A DNA stretch of 64,000 nucleotides, taken from positions 992,001-1,056,000 of the forward strand of contig NZ_JASHKQ010000001.1 of the NCBI RefSeq assembly GCF_030056795.1. Reading direction: 5' to 3'. Position numbers and translations under genes: made by a program. The first letter of the stretch is position 1. The number at the start of each line of letters is the position of its first letter. Positions 45,283 through 52,995 of this stretch are shown piece by piece. The notes under the pieces are model-generated. The model was not told where the DNA came from, searched no databases, and worked only from the letters and a program-made list of their open reading frames with translations. The DNA is from Rhodococcus sp. IEGM 1381 (lineage in GTDB: Bacteria > Actinomycetota > Actinomycetes > Mycobacteriales > Mycobacteriaceae).

Positions 45283-46530
45283 GTGAGCACCGACGAGTTG
45301 CGGGCGCAAGGTACGGGGGCGTCCCCGGACCCCACTTCGGCGGCAGATTCGGTGCACCCGCTGGTGCGGGTCGGGGCTGAATGGACGTGGCGACTGCTTG
45401 TCCTGTTCGCCGGATTCATCACTTTTGCCTACGTTGTGGCGAAGCTGAGCACCGTCGTGATTCCGTTGGGCCTCGCGCTGCTGGCATCGGCGATGCTCGT
45501 GCCGGTCGTGGACTGGATGCATCGGCGCGGAGTGCCGCGGGCCGTCGCGGTGATCATCGTGATCATCGCCAGCATCGGCGTCGTCGCCGGGATCATGACC
45601 TTCATCGTCGAGCAGTTCATCGAAGGTCTACCGCAGGTGGGCGATCAATTCACCCAGTCCATCAACGGCGTCGAGGAATGGCTCAGCAACGGACCGCTGC
45701 ACATCAGCGAGGACCAGATCAGGCAGGCCACCGACAACCTGGTCAAGGTCATTCAGGACAACCAGGAAGCCGTCACCAGTGGAGCACTGACTACTGCCGC
45801 GGTGATCGGTGAGATTCTCACCGGCGCACTGCTCACACTGTTCACCCTCATCTTCTTCCTGTACGGCGGCGATCAGATCTGGCAGTTCGTCACCAGGCTC
45901 GCGCCGACCGGAGTCCGCAGGAAGGTCCGCACCGCGGGCATTCAGGGTTTCGGGTCTCTGGTGGGATACGTCCGCGCGACGGTTGCCGTGGCGGCCGCCG
46001 ATGCCATCGGCATCGGTGCCGGTCTCGCCATTCTCGGCGTACCGCTGGCTCTCCCGCTGGCCTCGTTGGTGTTCATCGGCGCGTTCATCCCGATCATCGG
46101 TGCCGTGTTGACCGGATTCGTCGCCGTGTTCATCGCCCTGGTGACGAAGGGCCTGATCACCGCCGTCATCACCCTCGGCATCGTGATCGCCGTCATGCAG
46201 CTCGAAGGGCATGTGCTGCAACCACTTCTGCTCGGACGCGCGGTACGGCTGCACCCACTGGCGGTGGTGCTGTCCATCACCGTCGGAATTCTGCTCGCCG
46301 GCATCGTCGGGGGCCTGCTCGCAGTACCGATCGTCGCAGTTCTCAACACCGCCGTGCGGTCGCTGCTGGCCGACGATCCGCAAGAGGTCTACGAGGAACT
46401 CGAGCCGACCGACCCGCTGTACGCCGCCGACGCGAGTGATCCGCACACACCTCCCGGTGCCGACGAGCCCGATCGACTTGCCAAGGGAGAACTGAAGATC
46501 CCGGACCCGAAGAACGATGCGGACGGCTGA
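45283..46530 (+). CDS. AI-2E family membrane transporter (UPF0118), Rv0205-like
   Basis: 415 aa with about eight membrane segments and a long amphipathic/periplasmic region between segments 3 and 4 (GLPQVGDQFTQSINGVEEWL). The family includes TqsA, proposed to export AI-2, and Na+/H+ antiporter-like members; the function here is unknown. An Asp-rich charged C-terminus (about 360-415) is cytosolic. It starts at GTG 45283 and appears leaderless. The 3' end overlaps the histidine kinase by 14 bp. Confidence 0.85.
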   Translation: MSTDELRAQGTGASPDPTSAADSVHPLVRVGAEWTWRLLVLFAGFITFAYVVAKLSTVVIPLGLALLASAMLVPVVDWMHRRGVPRAVAVIIVIIASIGVVAGIMTFIVEQFIEGLPQVGDQFTQSINGVEEWLSNGPLHISEDQIRQATDNLVKVIQDNQEAVTSGALTTAAVIGEILTGALLTLFTLIFFLYGGDQIWQFVTRLAPTGVRRKVRTAGIQGFGSLVGYVRATVAVAAADAIGIGAGLAILGVPLALPLASLVFIGAFIPIIGAVLTGFVAVFIALVTKGLITAVITLGIVIAVMQLEGHVLQPLLLGRAVRLHPLAVVLSITVGILLAGIVGGLLAVPIVAVLNTAVRSLLADDPQEVYEELEPTDPLYAADASDPHTPPGADEPDRLAKGELKIPDPKNDADG

Positions 46531-47686
46531 TCGGGTGCGGACGACGCTCACCTCGTCCGATCCCGACACCCCGCTGTGGCGGGCCTCGCAGGCCTTTCGC
46601 CTGATCACCCTCGTCTACGCCGTCAGCTATCAGGCTGCCACCGTCGACAACTACACCAACCCACGGTTGAGCTGGGTGTTCGTTGCCCTGATGGCCGTGT
46701 GGTCCGGGGCATCGGCGCTGATGCTCGCGCGCGCATCGCTGCCGCGCTGGCAGGTGGTGCTAGTGGATCAGATCATCGTCATCGCACTGATGGCGTCGAC
46801 GCGGTTGGTGGCTGATTACGACTGGTACAGCACTCGCCAAACCCTGCCGACCACGCTGTGGGCCACCAATGCCGTCATCTCCGCGGCAATCTTGTTGGGC
46901 CCCAAGGGCGGGATTGCATCCGGTGTCGTGATGTCGGTGGTCAGCGCACTCGTTCGCGATCGCTTCGACTCCGACCTCTGGTCCGACGCCACCGCCCCGG
47001 TATTGCTCTCGGCCGGGTTGGCATTGGGAATGGCGTCGAACACTGCCCGGCGCGCCCACGAAGAGTTGCGTCGCGCAGCCCGATCTGCCGCGATCACCGA
47101 AGAACGTGAACGACTCGCCCGGCAGGTGCACGACGGGGTGTTGCAGGTACTGGCCCTAGTACGCCGGCGAGGGCTCGAAATAGGGGGGCCTGCAGCCGAA
47201 CTCGCGAATCTGGCCGGTGAGCAGGAAGTTGCTCTGCGGGTGCTGATCTCGGAACAGGCCGCTCCGCGTGGCGATCACACCGGCTCGATCGTCGACGTGC
47301 GAGCGCTGCTGCGCACGAAGGCGAGTACCACTGTCTCCGTATCGACTCCGGCGGATCCGGTTCTCGTCGAATCCGAGGTGGCCGAGGAACTCGACGCTGT
47401 CGTGGCGACAGCGCTGTCCAACGTCGAACTCCACGCCGGTGCCGATGCCAAGGCCTACGTGCTGCTCGAAGATGTCGACGGTGAGTTGATCGTCAGTATC
47501 CGCGACGACGGCCACGGAATCCCGGCTGGACGGCTCGCCGCCGCCGAAGCCGAGGGCCGGATGGGCGTCTCGAAATCGATTCTGGGCCGCGTCGAATCCC
47601 TCGGTGGCACAGCACTGCTCGATACCGCCGACGGCGAGGGGACCGAATGGGAGATTCGTCTTCCTCGAACGAAGGAACCGGGATGA
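46517..47686 (+). CDS. NarL-type sensor histidine kinase with DUF5931 membrane domain
   Basis: 389 aa. An N-terminal membrane domain with about five hydrophobic segments (about 25-175) fits DUF5931 of MacS-like kinases. The dimerisation/phosphoacceptor helix has His205 in LARQVHDGVLQVLALV, and the ATPase domain has ATALSNVELHA and DDGHGIP. It phosphorylates the response regulator encoded immediately downstream, whose ATG overlaps its stop. The stimulus is unknown. It is translationally coupled to the AI-2E protein gene, which may link it to envelope state. Confidence 0.85.
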   Translation: MRTADRVRTTLTSSDPDTPLWRASQAFRLITLVYAVSYQAATVDNYTNPRLSWVFVALMAVWSGASALMLARASLPRWQVVLVDQIIVIALMASTRLVADYDWYSTRQTLPTTLWATNAVISAAILLGPKGGIASGVVMSVVSALVRDRFDSDLWSDATAPVLLSAGLALGMASNTARRAHEELRRAARSAAITEERERLARQVHDGVLQVLALVRRRGLEIGGPAAELANLAGEQEVALRVLISEQAAPRGDHTGSIVDVRALLRTKASTTVSVSTPADPVLVESEVAEELDAVVATALSNVELHAGADAKAYVLLEDVDGELIVSIRDDGHGIPAGRLAAAEAEGRMGVSKSILGRVESLGGTALLDTADGEGTEWEIRLPRTKEPG

Positions 47687-48342
47687 CAGAGGAAACGAAT
47701 GCCGAGATTGCGGTGATGGTCGTCGACGATCACCCGATGTGGCGCGACGGCGTCGCCCGTGATCTCGAGGCCGCCGGATTCAGGGTCGTCGCCACAGCGG
47801 ACGGCGTCGCCGCTGCCGGGCGCCGCGCCCGAGCCACCACTCCTGACGTCGTGCTGATGGACATGCACCTGCCCGACGGCAACGGAGCCGACGCCACCGT
47901 CGCTGTCCTGGAGGCGTCGCCCGAGACCAAGATTCTGGTGCTCTCCGCCTCTGCCGAACGCAGCGACGTGCTCGACGCGATCAAGGCGGGTGCGACGGGT
48001 TACCTGGTCAAGAGTGCATCGGCGGAGGAACTGTTCGACGCCGTCCGCGCGACATCGGCCGGGCAAGCGGTGTTCACTCCCGGCCTCGCGGGTCTGGTCC
48101 TCGGGGAGTTTCGGCGGATGTCGTCGTCGCCCGAACCGGAATCCGACGCTCGCCCGACGCTGACCGACCGGGAAACCGAGGTCCTGCGACTGGTGGCAAA
48201 GGGTCTGAGCGCCAAGCAGATTGCGACGCGATTGACGCTCAGTCACCGCACTGTCGAGAACCATGTGCAGGCGACGTTGCGGAAATTGCAGCTGGCCAAT
48301 CGCGTCGAACTGACCCGCTACGCCATCGAGAAGGGCCTCTAG
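47683..48342 (+). CDS. LuxR/NarL-family response regulator
   Basis: 219 aa. The receiver domain (about 10-125) has the acidic pair VDDH, the phospho-Asp60 in LMDMHLPDG, a switch Ser in VLSAS and the Lys of YLVKSAS. The C-terminal LuxR helix-turn-helix (about 155-215) has TDRETEVLRLVAKGLS. It is the cognate partner of the preceding kinase. The ATG at 47683 has GAAGGA upstream. Confidence 0.92.
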   Translation: MTEETNAEIAVMVVDDHPMWRDGVARDLEAAGFRVVATADGVAAAGRRARATTPDVVLMDMHLPDGNGADATVAVLEASPETKILVLSASAERSDVLDAIKAGATGYLVKSASAEELFDAVRATSAGQAVFTPGLAGLVLGEFRRMSSSPEPESDARPTLTDRETEVLRLVAKGLSAKQIATRLTLSHRTVENHVQATLRKLQLANRVELTRYAIEKGL

Positions 48343-48379
48343 GGGTTTGTGTCGGCAGCAGCGGGGCACTCTGCATCCC

Positions 48380-48601
48380 ATGACCGACAGCGAAGATGCA
48401 GTGGACACCACCGTCGACCCGGCGAAGCACTCGAAAGGTGTCGATGCCGATCTCGATCAGACCGATGCCGAACGCGACGAAGCGATCGACGAGTTCGACG
48501 GCCATCTCGACGGATCGGGGGAGAAGCCTTCCCTACCGACGCCCGAGCCGACCCACGTCGCCGACAAATCCGGCGAGAAGACCGTCACGCGCTCCGAGTA
48601 G
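48380..48601 (+). CDS. Small acidic hypothetical protein, 73 aa
   Basis: Not recognised. It is very acidic and without hydrophobic segments, probably disordered, with repeated Asp/Glu (VDADLDQTDAERDEAIDEFD). It starts 38 bp after the response regulator. The coding bias continues through the frame and the stop is followed at once by the convergent SRPBCC gene. Confidence 0.55.
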   Translation: MTDSEDAVDTTVDPAKHSKGVDADLDQTDAERDEAIDEFDGHLDGSGEKPSLPTPEPTHVADKSGEKTVTRSE

Positions 48602-48603
48602 CG

Positions 48604-49002
48604 CTACTGCGCACACAGTTTGCCGAGCGCGAACTTGGCGACCGGGATGTATGGCAGAACCAAGGCCATCGGTCCGTCGATCGTCAGCCAGGCCCTGGTC
48701 CCGTTGGGCTGTGAGACGACTCCGTGCGTCAGGTCGACCCCGATGGCATGGTTCTGGAACCACGCCGACCATGCCCAGGTCCACGAGCGCTCGTCGACCG
48801 AATGCACCCGAAAGTCGATCGGCAATCCCAGCGGGCCCAGCACTCGGCCGGTGGTGTCCGGGGTGAGTCGCTCCCCGCGGTATTCGACGCCGATGATCTG
48901 GGGAGCCCAGGTCCTCCATGCCGTCGGCTCCATGTAGCGCTCCCAGACATCGGGCGCGGCGGCGTTTCCGGTGAATTGCAGTGTCACTCGCATCTGTTCC
49001 AT
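48604..49002 (-). CDS. SRPBCC-family ligand-binding protein
   Basis: 132 aa of the START-like/polyketide cyclase fold, which binds hydrophobic ligands in a helix-grip cavity. An N-terminal strand (RVTLQFTGNAAAPDVWERY) and the helix near the C-terminus (ALVLPYIPVAKFALGKLC) fit. Ligand and function are unknown. ATG 49002 is used; an ATG at 48993 is also possible. It is convergent with the small acidic gene and divergent from the glycosyltransferase. Confidence 0.75.
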   Translation of the reverse strand: MEQMRVTLQFTGNAAAPDVWERYMEPTAWRTWAPQIIGVEYRGERLTPDTTGRVLGPLGLPIDFRVHSVDERSWTWAWSAWFQNHAIGVDLTHGVVSQPNGTRAWLTIDGPMALVLPYIPVAKFALGKLCAQ

Positions 49003-49103
49003 CTACCCGCTGGTAGCGATCCCCACACAGAAATTTCTCGAGGGTTGGGCCACTGTCCATCGCCGCGGTGCCCGGTGGACGCGCGGATGAGGAGACTGAG
49101 CGG

Positions 49104-50216
49104 GTGCGCATCGTCCAAGTGGCAAACTTCTACGGCCCGCGGTCCGGTGGTTTGCGGACGGCCGTCGACCAGCTCGGATCGGGTTACGTCGCTGCTGGTC
49201 ACGACGTGACGCTGATCGTGCCAGGCGCACTGTGGAGCGAAGAACTGCTGCCCTCGGGAGTGGTGCGCATCGAGGTGCCCGCACCGCAGATCCCAGGCAC
49301 CGGCGGCTACCGCGTGGCGGACCCGCGCCGGGTGTCCGCAGTGGCGTCCGGGCTGCGGCCGGACGTCATCGAAGTGTCGGACCGGCTGACGCTGCGCGGC
49401 ATGGGTAGGTGGGCCGCACGGCGGGATGTGCGGAGCGTGATGATTTCCCACGAACGCCTCGACCGTCTGCTCGCGCAGACGATGCCGATGCGCTGCGCCC
49501 GGCCCTGTGCCGATCTGGCGAATCTTCGCACCGCCGAGCAGTACGACGCCGTTGTGTGTACCACCGAGTTCGCGCAACGGGAGTTCGAGCGCATCGGCGT
49601 CGGCAACGTTCATCGGGTGCCGCTCGGGGTGGATCTCGACCTGTTTCACCCGCGCCGTCGGCGGGTGGTCGACCGATCGGCATGGTTGGGCGACGCCGAT
49701 CGCCTGCTGGTTCACTGTGGCCGGCTGTCGGTGGAGAAGCACGTCGAGAGAAGTATCGATTCCCTTGCTGCGCTGATTGATTCGGGCACACGTGCTCGAT
49801 TGGTCATTGCCGGCGATGGCCCCCGTCGCGCTGGCCTCGAACGACGCGCCCGCGGCCTACCCGTCGACTTCCTCGGTTTCGTAGCAGGCAGATCGACCGT
49901 CGCCGCGCTGCTGGCCTCGGCCGACATCGCTCTCGCACCCGGCCCACACGAAACCTTCGGACTTGCCGCGCTGGAATCACTGGCAGCAGGTACACCCGTC
50001 GTCGTCTCCGAGTCCTCGGCATTGGCCCAGATCGTCACCCCGCACTGCGGGGGATCCTCGAAGAACACTGCAGATGGATTCGCCGCGGAGATCGAGCGAG
50101 TACTCGAACTGCCGGTCGACGGACGGCGCACCGCGTCGAGACTGCGCGCCGAAGAGTTCGGTTGGCCCGCGTCGGTGTCCGGAATGCTGTCGGTTCTCGG
50201 CGGTCGCGCAGCCTGA
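49104..50216 (+). CDS. GT4-family glycosyltransferase
   Basis: 370 aa, GT-B fold. The N-terminal acceptor domain starts RIVQVANFYGPRSGGLRTAV. The nucleotide-sugar domain has GRLSVEKH and the ETFGLAALESLAAGTPVV motif with the conserved Glu pair. It is of the PimB/MgtA-like mannosyltransferase type, adding a hexose to a lipid or small-molecule acceptor; donor and acceptor are not known. GTG 49104 has GAGGAG upstream; a longer GTG at 49068 lacks one. Confidence 0.82.
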   Translation: MRIVQVANFYGPRSGGLRTAVDQLGSGYVAAGHDVTLIVPGALWSEELLPSGVVRIEVPAPQIPGTGGYRVADPRRVSAVASGLRPDVIEVSDRLTLRGMGRWAARRDVRSVMISHERLDRLLAQTMPMRCARPCADLANLRTAEQYDAVVCTTEFAQREFERIGVGNVHRVPLGVDLDLFHPRRRRVVDRSAWLGDADRLLVHCGRLSVEKHVERSIDSLAALIDSGTRARLVIAGDGPRRAGLERRARGLPVDFLGFVAGRSTVAALLASADIALAPGPHETFGLAALESLAAGTPVVVSESSALAQIVTPHCGGSSKNTADGFAAEIERVLELPVDGRRTASRLRAEEFGWPASVSGMLSVLGGRAA

Positions 50217-50237
50217 GATCTTCGCTACCCTGAGTGC

Positions 50238-50888
50238 ATGGAGGCAAGGGATCTGCGAGTGTCCGATGCCGAGCGTGAACACGTCGGGCAATTGCTGCAG
50301 CGCGCCGTGGGCCAGGGCATGCTCTCGCTCGGTGAGTTCACCGAGCGAATGGACACTGCTCTGGCGTCGAAGACCCGCGGTGAGCTGAACTCGGTACTGG
50401 CCGACCTGCCCGGGATGCAGATCGCCGAGGAGCACCGCCCGGCACTGAAAACCTTCGCCACGCCGACCCCACAACAGCCCCCACGCCGTGTTGTTCAGGA
50501 GCATTGGGGGCACACCAGCGGCGCGTCGGACACACTGCGCGGCACCATGTCCACGATCACCCGCAAGGGACCGTGGGACGTGCCGCCGAGCCTGCGCGTC
50601 TCCACCCGCATGTCCACGGTGACGCTCGACTTCACCCAGGCAGTCATGTCGACGCAGGTGGTCGAGATACACGTCGACGACTACTGCAGCACCGTGACAC
50701 TGATCGTGCCCACCGAAGCGACCGTCGACCTCAACGGTGTCGACACGGTGGCGGGCAGCGCCACCAACAAGGTCCGCACCGGCCCGCCCTACGGGCCGCT
50801 GCATCTTGTCGTGTCGGGCAAGGTCCGCCTGGGCTCGGTGACCGCAAAACATCCCTTCGGCAGTTCCATCCGCAGGATGTTCGGCTAG
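50238..50888 (+). CDS. DUF1707 domain protein
   Basis: 216 aa. The N-terminal DUF1707 domain (about 4-58, RDLRVSDAEREHVGQLLQRAVGQG split by LSLGEFTERM) is a SHOCT-like module of actinobacterial regulators. The C-terminal part (about 100-215) is a beta-helix-like domain of the LiaF/cell-wall-active-antibiotic-response type. No membrane segment. It may sense or signal envelope stress (inferred). Confidence 0.8.
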   Translation: MEARDLRVSDAEREHVGQLLQRAVGQGMLSLGEFTERMDTALASKTRGELNSVLADLPGMQIAEEHRPALKTFATPTPQQPPRRVVQEHWGHTSGASDTLRGTMSTITRKGPWDVPPSLRVSTRMSTVTLDFTQAVMSTQVVEIHVDDYCSTVTLIVPTEATVDLNGVDTVAGSATNKVRTGPPYGPLHLVVSGKVRLGSVTAKHPFGSSIRRMFG

Positions 50889-50897
50889 CCGGCCGTT

Positions 50898-50934
50898 CTA
50901 CTCGAGACAACCGAGTAGCACTACTCACGCTTTT
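50898..50934 (+). terminator. Candidate intrinsic terminator
   Basis: CTACTCG (50898-50904) / CGAGTAG (50912-50918), perfect 7-bp stem with a 7-nt loop, 9 bp after the DUF1707 stop, followed by TTTT at 50931-50934. Confidence 0.5.
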
Positions 50935-50962
50935 CGGCGGCAATGCTCGCAGTATCTAACCC

Positions 50963-52918
50963 ATGACTTCTTCCCAGAACTCCGGGCTGGATCCGCAACT
51001 CGTCGCGCGACTGTCCAGTCGTTTCGATTCCCTGGGCGACCACATGCGTCAGGTGGCCGTCGATCTGCAGACCCTGCAGTCGCAACTCGGTGCCGCTCCC
51101 CAGGCTCCTGCTCCTGCTCGTGCTACCCAGGCCCATGCCCCGGCGCCGCCCGCTCCCGTTGCAGTGTCCTATGCGCCGACGCCTTTCGTGCCGCAGCAGC
51201 TGCCGCCGCAGAACTACGGTCAGCCGATGTACCGGACCATGGGACAGCCCGCGGGTCAGCCGGTGGCCCAGTCGGCGGCCCAGCCGGTGGGTCGCACGCA
51301 GCCGGTTGCCCCTGGCCCGGTCGCAGCGCCGCGTGGGCCAGTAGTTGCGCCGCGTCCGCCCGCTCCGCCGAGGGAGCCCTGGTGGCAGCGCGACGGGGTC
51401 ATCAGTCGTCTGTTGGCCGTCGCCGGGGCCGGCGTCACCCTCGTCGGTGTCGTGATGCTGTTGGTGCTCGCGGCACAGGCGGGGTGGTTCGGCCCGCCGC
51501 TGCGGGTCGCAGCTGGAGCCGTCTTCTCCCTCGCGCTGATCGGTGCGGGCGTTCGGGTGTTCGGGCGCTCGGGTGGACGGGTCGGCGGAATTGCTCTCGC
51601 TGCCACCGGCATCGCGGGCCTGTACCTCGACGTGCTTGCGACGTCCGTTCTGTACGGCTGGCTCGATCCCGTGATCGGGCTGATCGTCGCATTCGGAATC
51701 GCAGCTGCCGGAACAGCTCTGGCGGCGGCGTGGAAGTCGCAGCCGATGGCAGTGTTGATTCTGGCCGGCGTCGCGGTGTGCGGCCCGGTACTGACCGAGG
51801 GCCTCACCCTGGCGTTGATCGCATTCTTCATCGCCACCTATGTCGCCGGCTTCCCCGCCCAGATCGGTCGGAATTGGCAGATCCTGCAGGTTGTTCGGAC
51901 CGTTCCCCTCGTCGGCGCGGTGTTGGCTGCGGTCGCCACTGCCGACATGAACGGCTCGACCGATAACTACTGGCTGCTCCTCGCCATCGTGCTCACGGCA
52001 GTGCTCGGTATCGGAATGTCGTTGGAGTTGCTGCGCCGCAACGTCTCCGATGTGGTTGCGACCGTGATGATCGCCCTGCCGGCGCTCCCTGTCCTGCTCT
52101 CCGTCGACATCTTCGACCGCGGTGTTACCGTCACCCTTCAACTGGTCCTTGCTGCTGCAGCAGTGGCGATCGTGGCTGTGGTGAGCTGGTTGCCGCAACA
52201 TGCTCGCATCACGGTCGCGGTGATCGGTGCCCTGGCCACGTTGCAGGCTGCAGTCGAGTCGACGACCCTCGAGATCCGTCCGGTCGTGCTGTTCGCTGTC
52301 GCTCTCGCTCTGCTCGCCGTGGCGCACAGCACTCGCTCGACACTTGCGTACCTGATCGGCAGCGGGTTCGGCGTGATCGGGGCACTGATGTTCGTCTCGG
52401 TCTGCCCGCCCCGGGCGCTGTTGGACTCCGATTTCGCCGTCGGCAGTGCCGGCATCGTGATCGGTGGAATCCTGCTGGCAGCAACGGCCTTCGCCTTCGC
52501 CTATGTACTGGCCGAATTGGACCTGGTCGACGACGGAATGCAGACCCTCGCCATCGTCTGCGGTGTCCTCGCGCTCTACGGACTGACGGCGGCGACAGTC
52601 ACGCTCGGCATCGGAATCGGCGGCGAGACAACAGGATTCACGGCAGGTCACACTGCTGCGACCATCGAGTGGATGATCGCAGCCTTCGCGCTCCTGGCCT
52701 TCGGGCTGCGTAGCGTCACGCACGCCCATGTGGCACTCGTGGCCGGACTGGCCCTCACGGCGGCGGCCATCGCGAAGCTGTTCCTGTTCGACCTGGTCGC
52801 GCTGGACGGACTGTTCCGCGTCATCGCCTTCATCGCGGTGGGTATGTTGCTGCTGATCGCGGGCACCCGATACGCCAAGGTGTTCGCTGATCGGGAGAGT
52901 GCAGCAGTTTCTTCCTGA
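50963..52918 (+). CDS. DUF2339 polytopic membrane protein
   Basis: 651 aa. A Pro/Ala/Gln-rich hydrophilic N-terminus (about 45-140) with a preceding coiled-coil-like start is followed by about twenty closely spaced hydrophobic helices, the layout of DUF2339 proteins. Function unknown. ATG 50963 gives the usual charged start. It converges on the MmpL genes. Confidence 0.8.
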   Translation: MTSSQNSGLDPQLVARLSSRFDSLGDHMRQVAVDLQTLQSQLGAAPQAPAPARATQAHAPAPPAPVAVSYAPTPFVPQQLPPQNYGQPMYRTMGQPAGQPVAQSAAQPVGRTQPVAPGPVAAPRGPVVAPRPPAPPREPWWQRDGVISRLLAVAGAGVTLVGVVMLLVLAAQAGWFGPPLRVAAGAVFSLALIGAGVRVFGRSGGRVGGIALAATGIAGLYLDVLATSVLYGWLDPVIGLIVAFGIAAAGTALAAAWKSQPMAVLILAGVAVCGPVLTEGLTLALIAFFIATYVAGFPAQIGRNWQILQVVRTVPLVGAVLAAVATADMNGSTDNYWLLLAIVLTAVLGIGMSLELLRRNVSDVVATVMIALPALPVLLSVDIFDRGVTVTLQLVLAAAAVAIVAVVSWLPQHARITVAVIGALATLQAAVESTTLEIRPVVLFAVALALLAVAHSTRSTLAYLIGSGFGVIGALMFVSVCPPRALLDSDFAVGSAGIVIGGILLAATAFAFAYVLAELDLVDDGMQTLAIVCGVLALYGLTAATVTLGIGIGGETTGFTAGHTAATIEWMIAAFALLAFGLRSVTHAHVALVAGLALTAAAIAKLFLFDLVALDGLFRVIAFIAVGMLLLIAGTRYAKVFADRESAAVSS

Positions 52919-52927
52919 TCCCCTGCT

Positions 52928-52978
52928 GCGTCAATGGACCCTTGCACACGTCTCGGCGGTGCAGTGGTCCATTCACGC
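52928..52978. repeat. Nested palindrome between convergent genes, possible terminator
   Basis: GCGTCAATGGACC (52928-52940) / GGTCCATTCACGC (52966-52978), 12 of 13 paired, with inner arms TGCAC (52943-52947) / GTGCA (52959-52963). It lies between the DUF2339 and short MmpL stops. Confidence 0.6.
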
Positions 52979-52995
52979 GTTGCGGGGCAGACGCG

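Noticed and set aside
43524..45380. 618-codon antisense open frame opposite the adenylate cyclase
   Set aside because: Product is Gln/Asp/Arg-rich with no recognisable fold, and the cyclase on the other strand has complete motifs.
50921..52729. 602-codon antisense open frame opposite the DUF2339 gene
   Set aside because: Shadow of a helix-rich membrane protein, giving a polar low-complexity translation.
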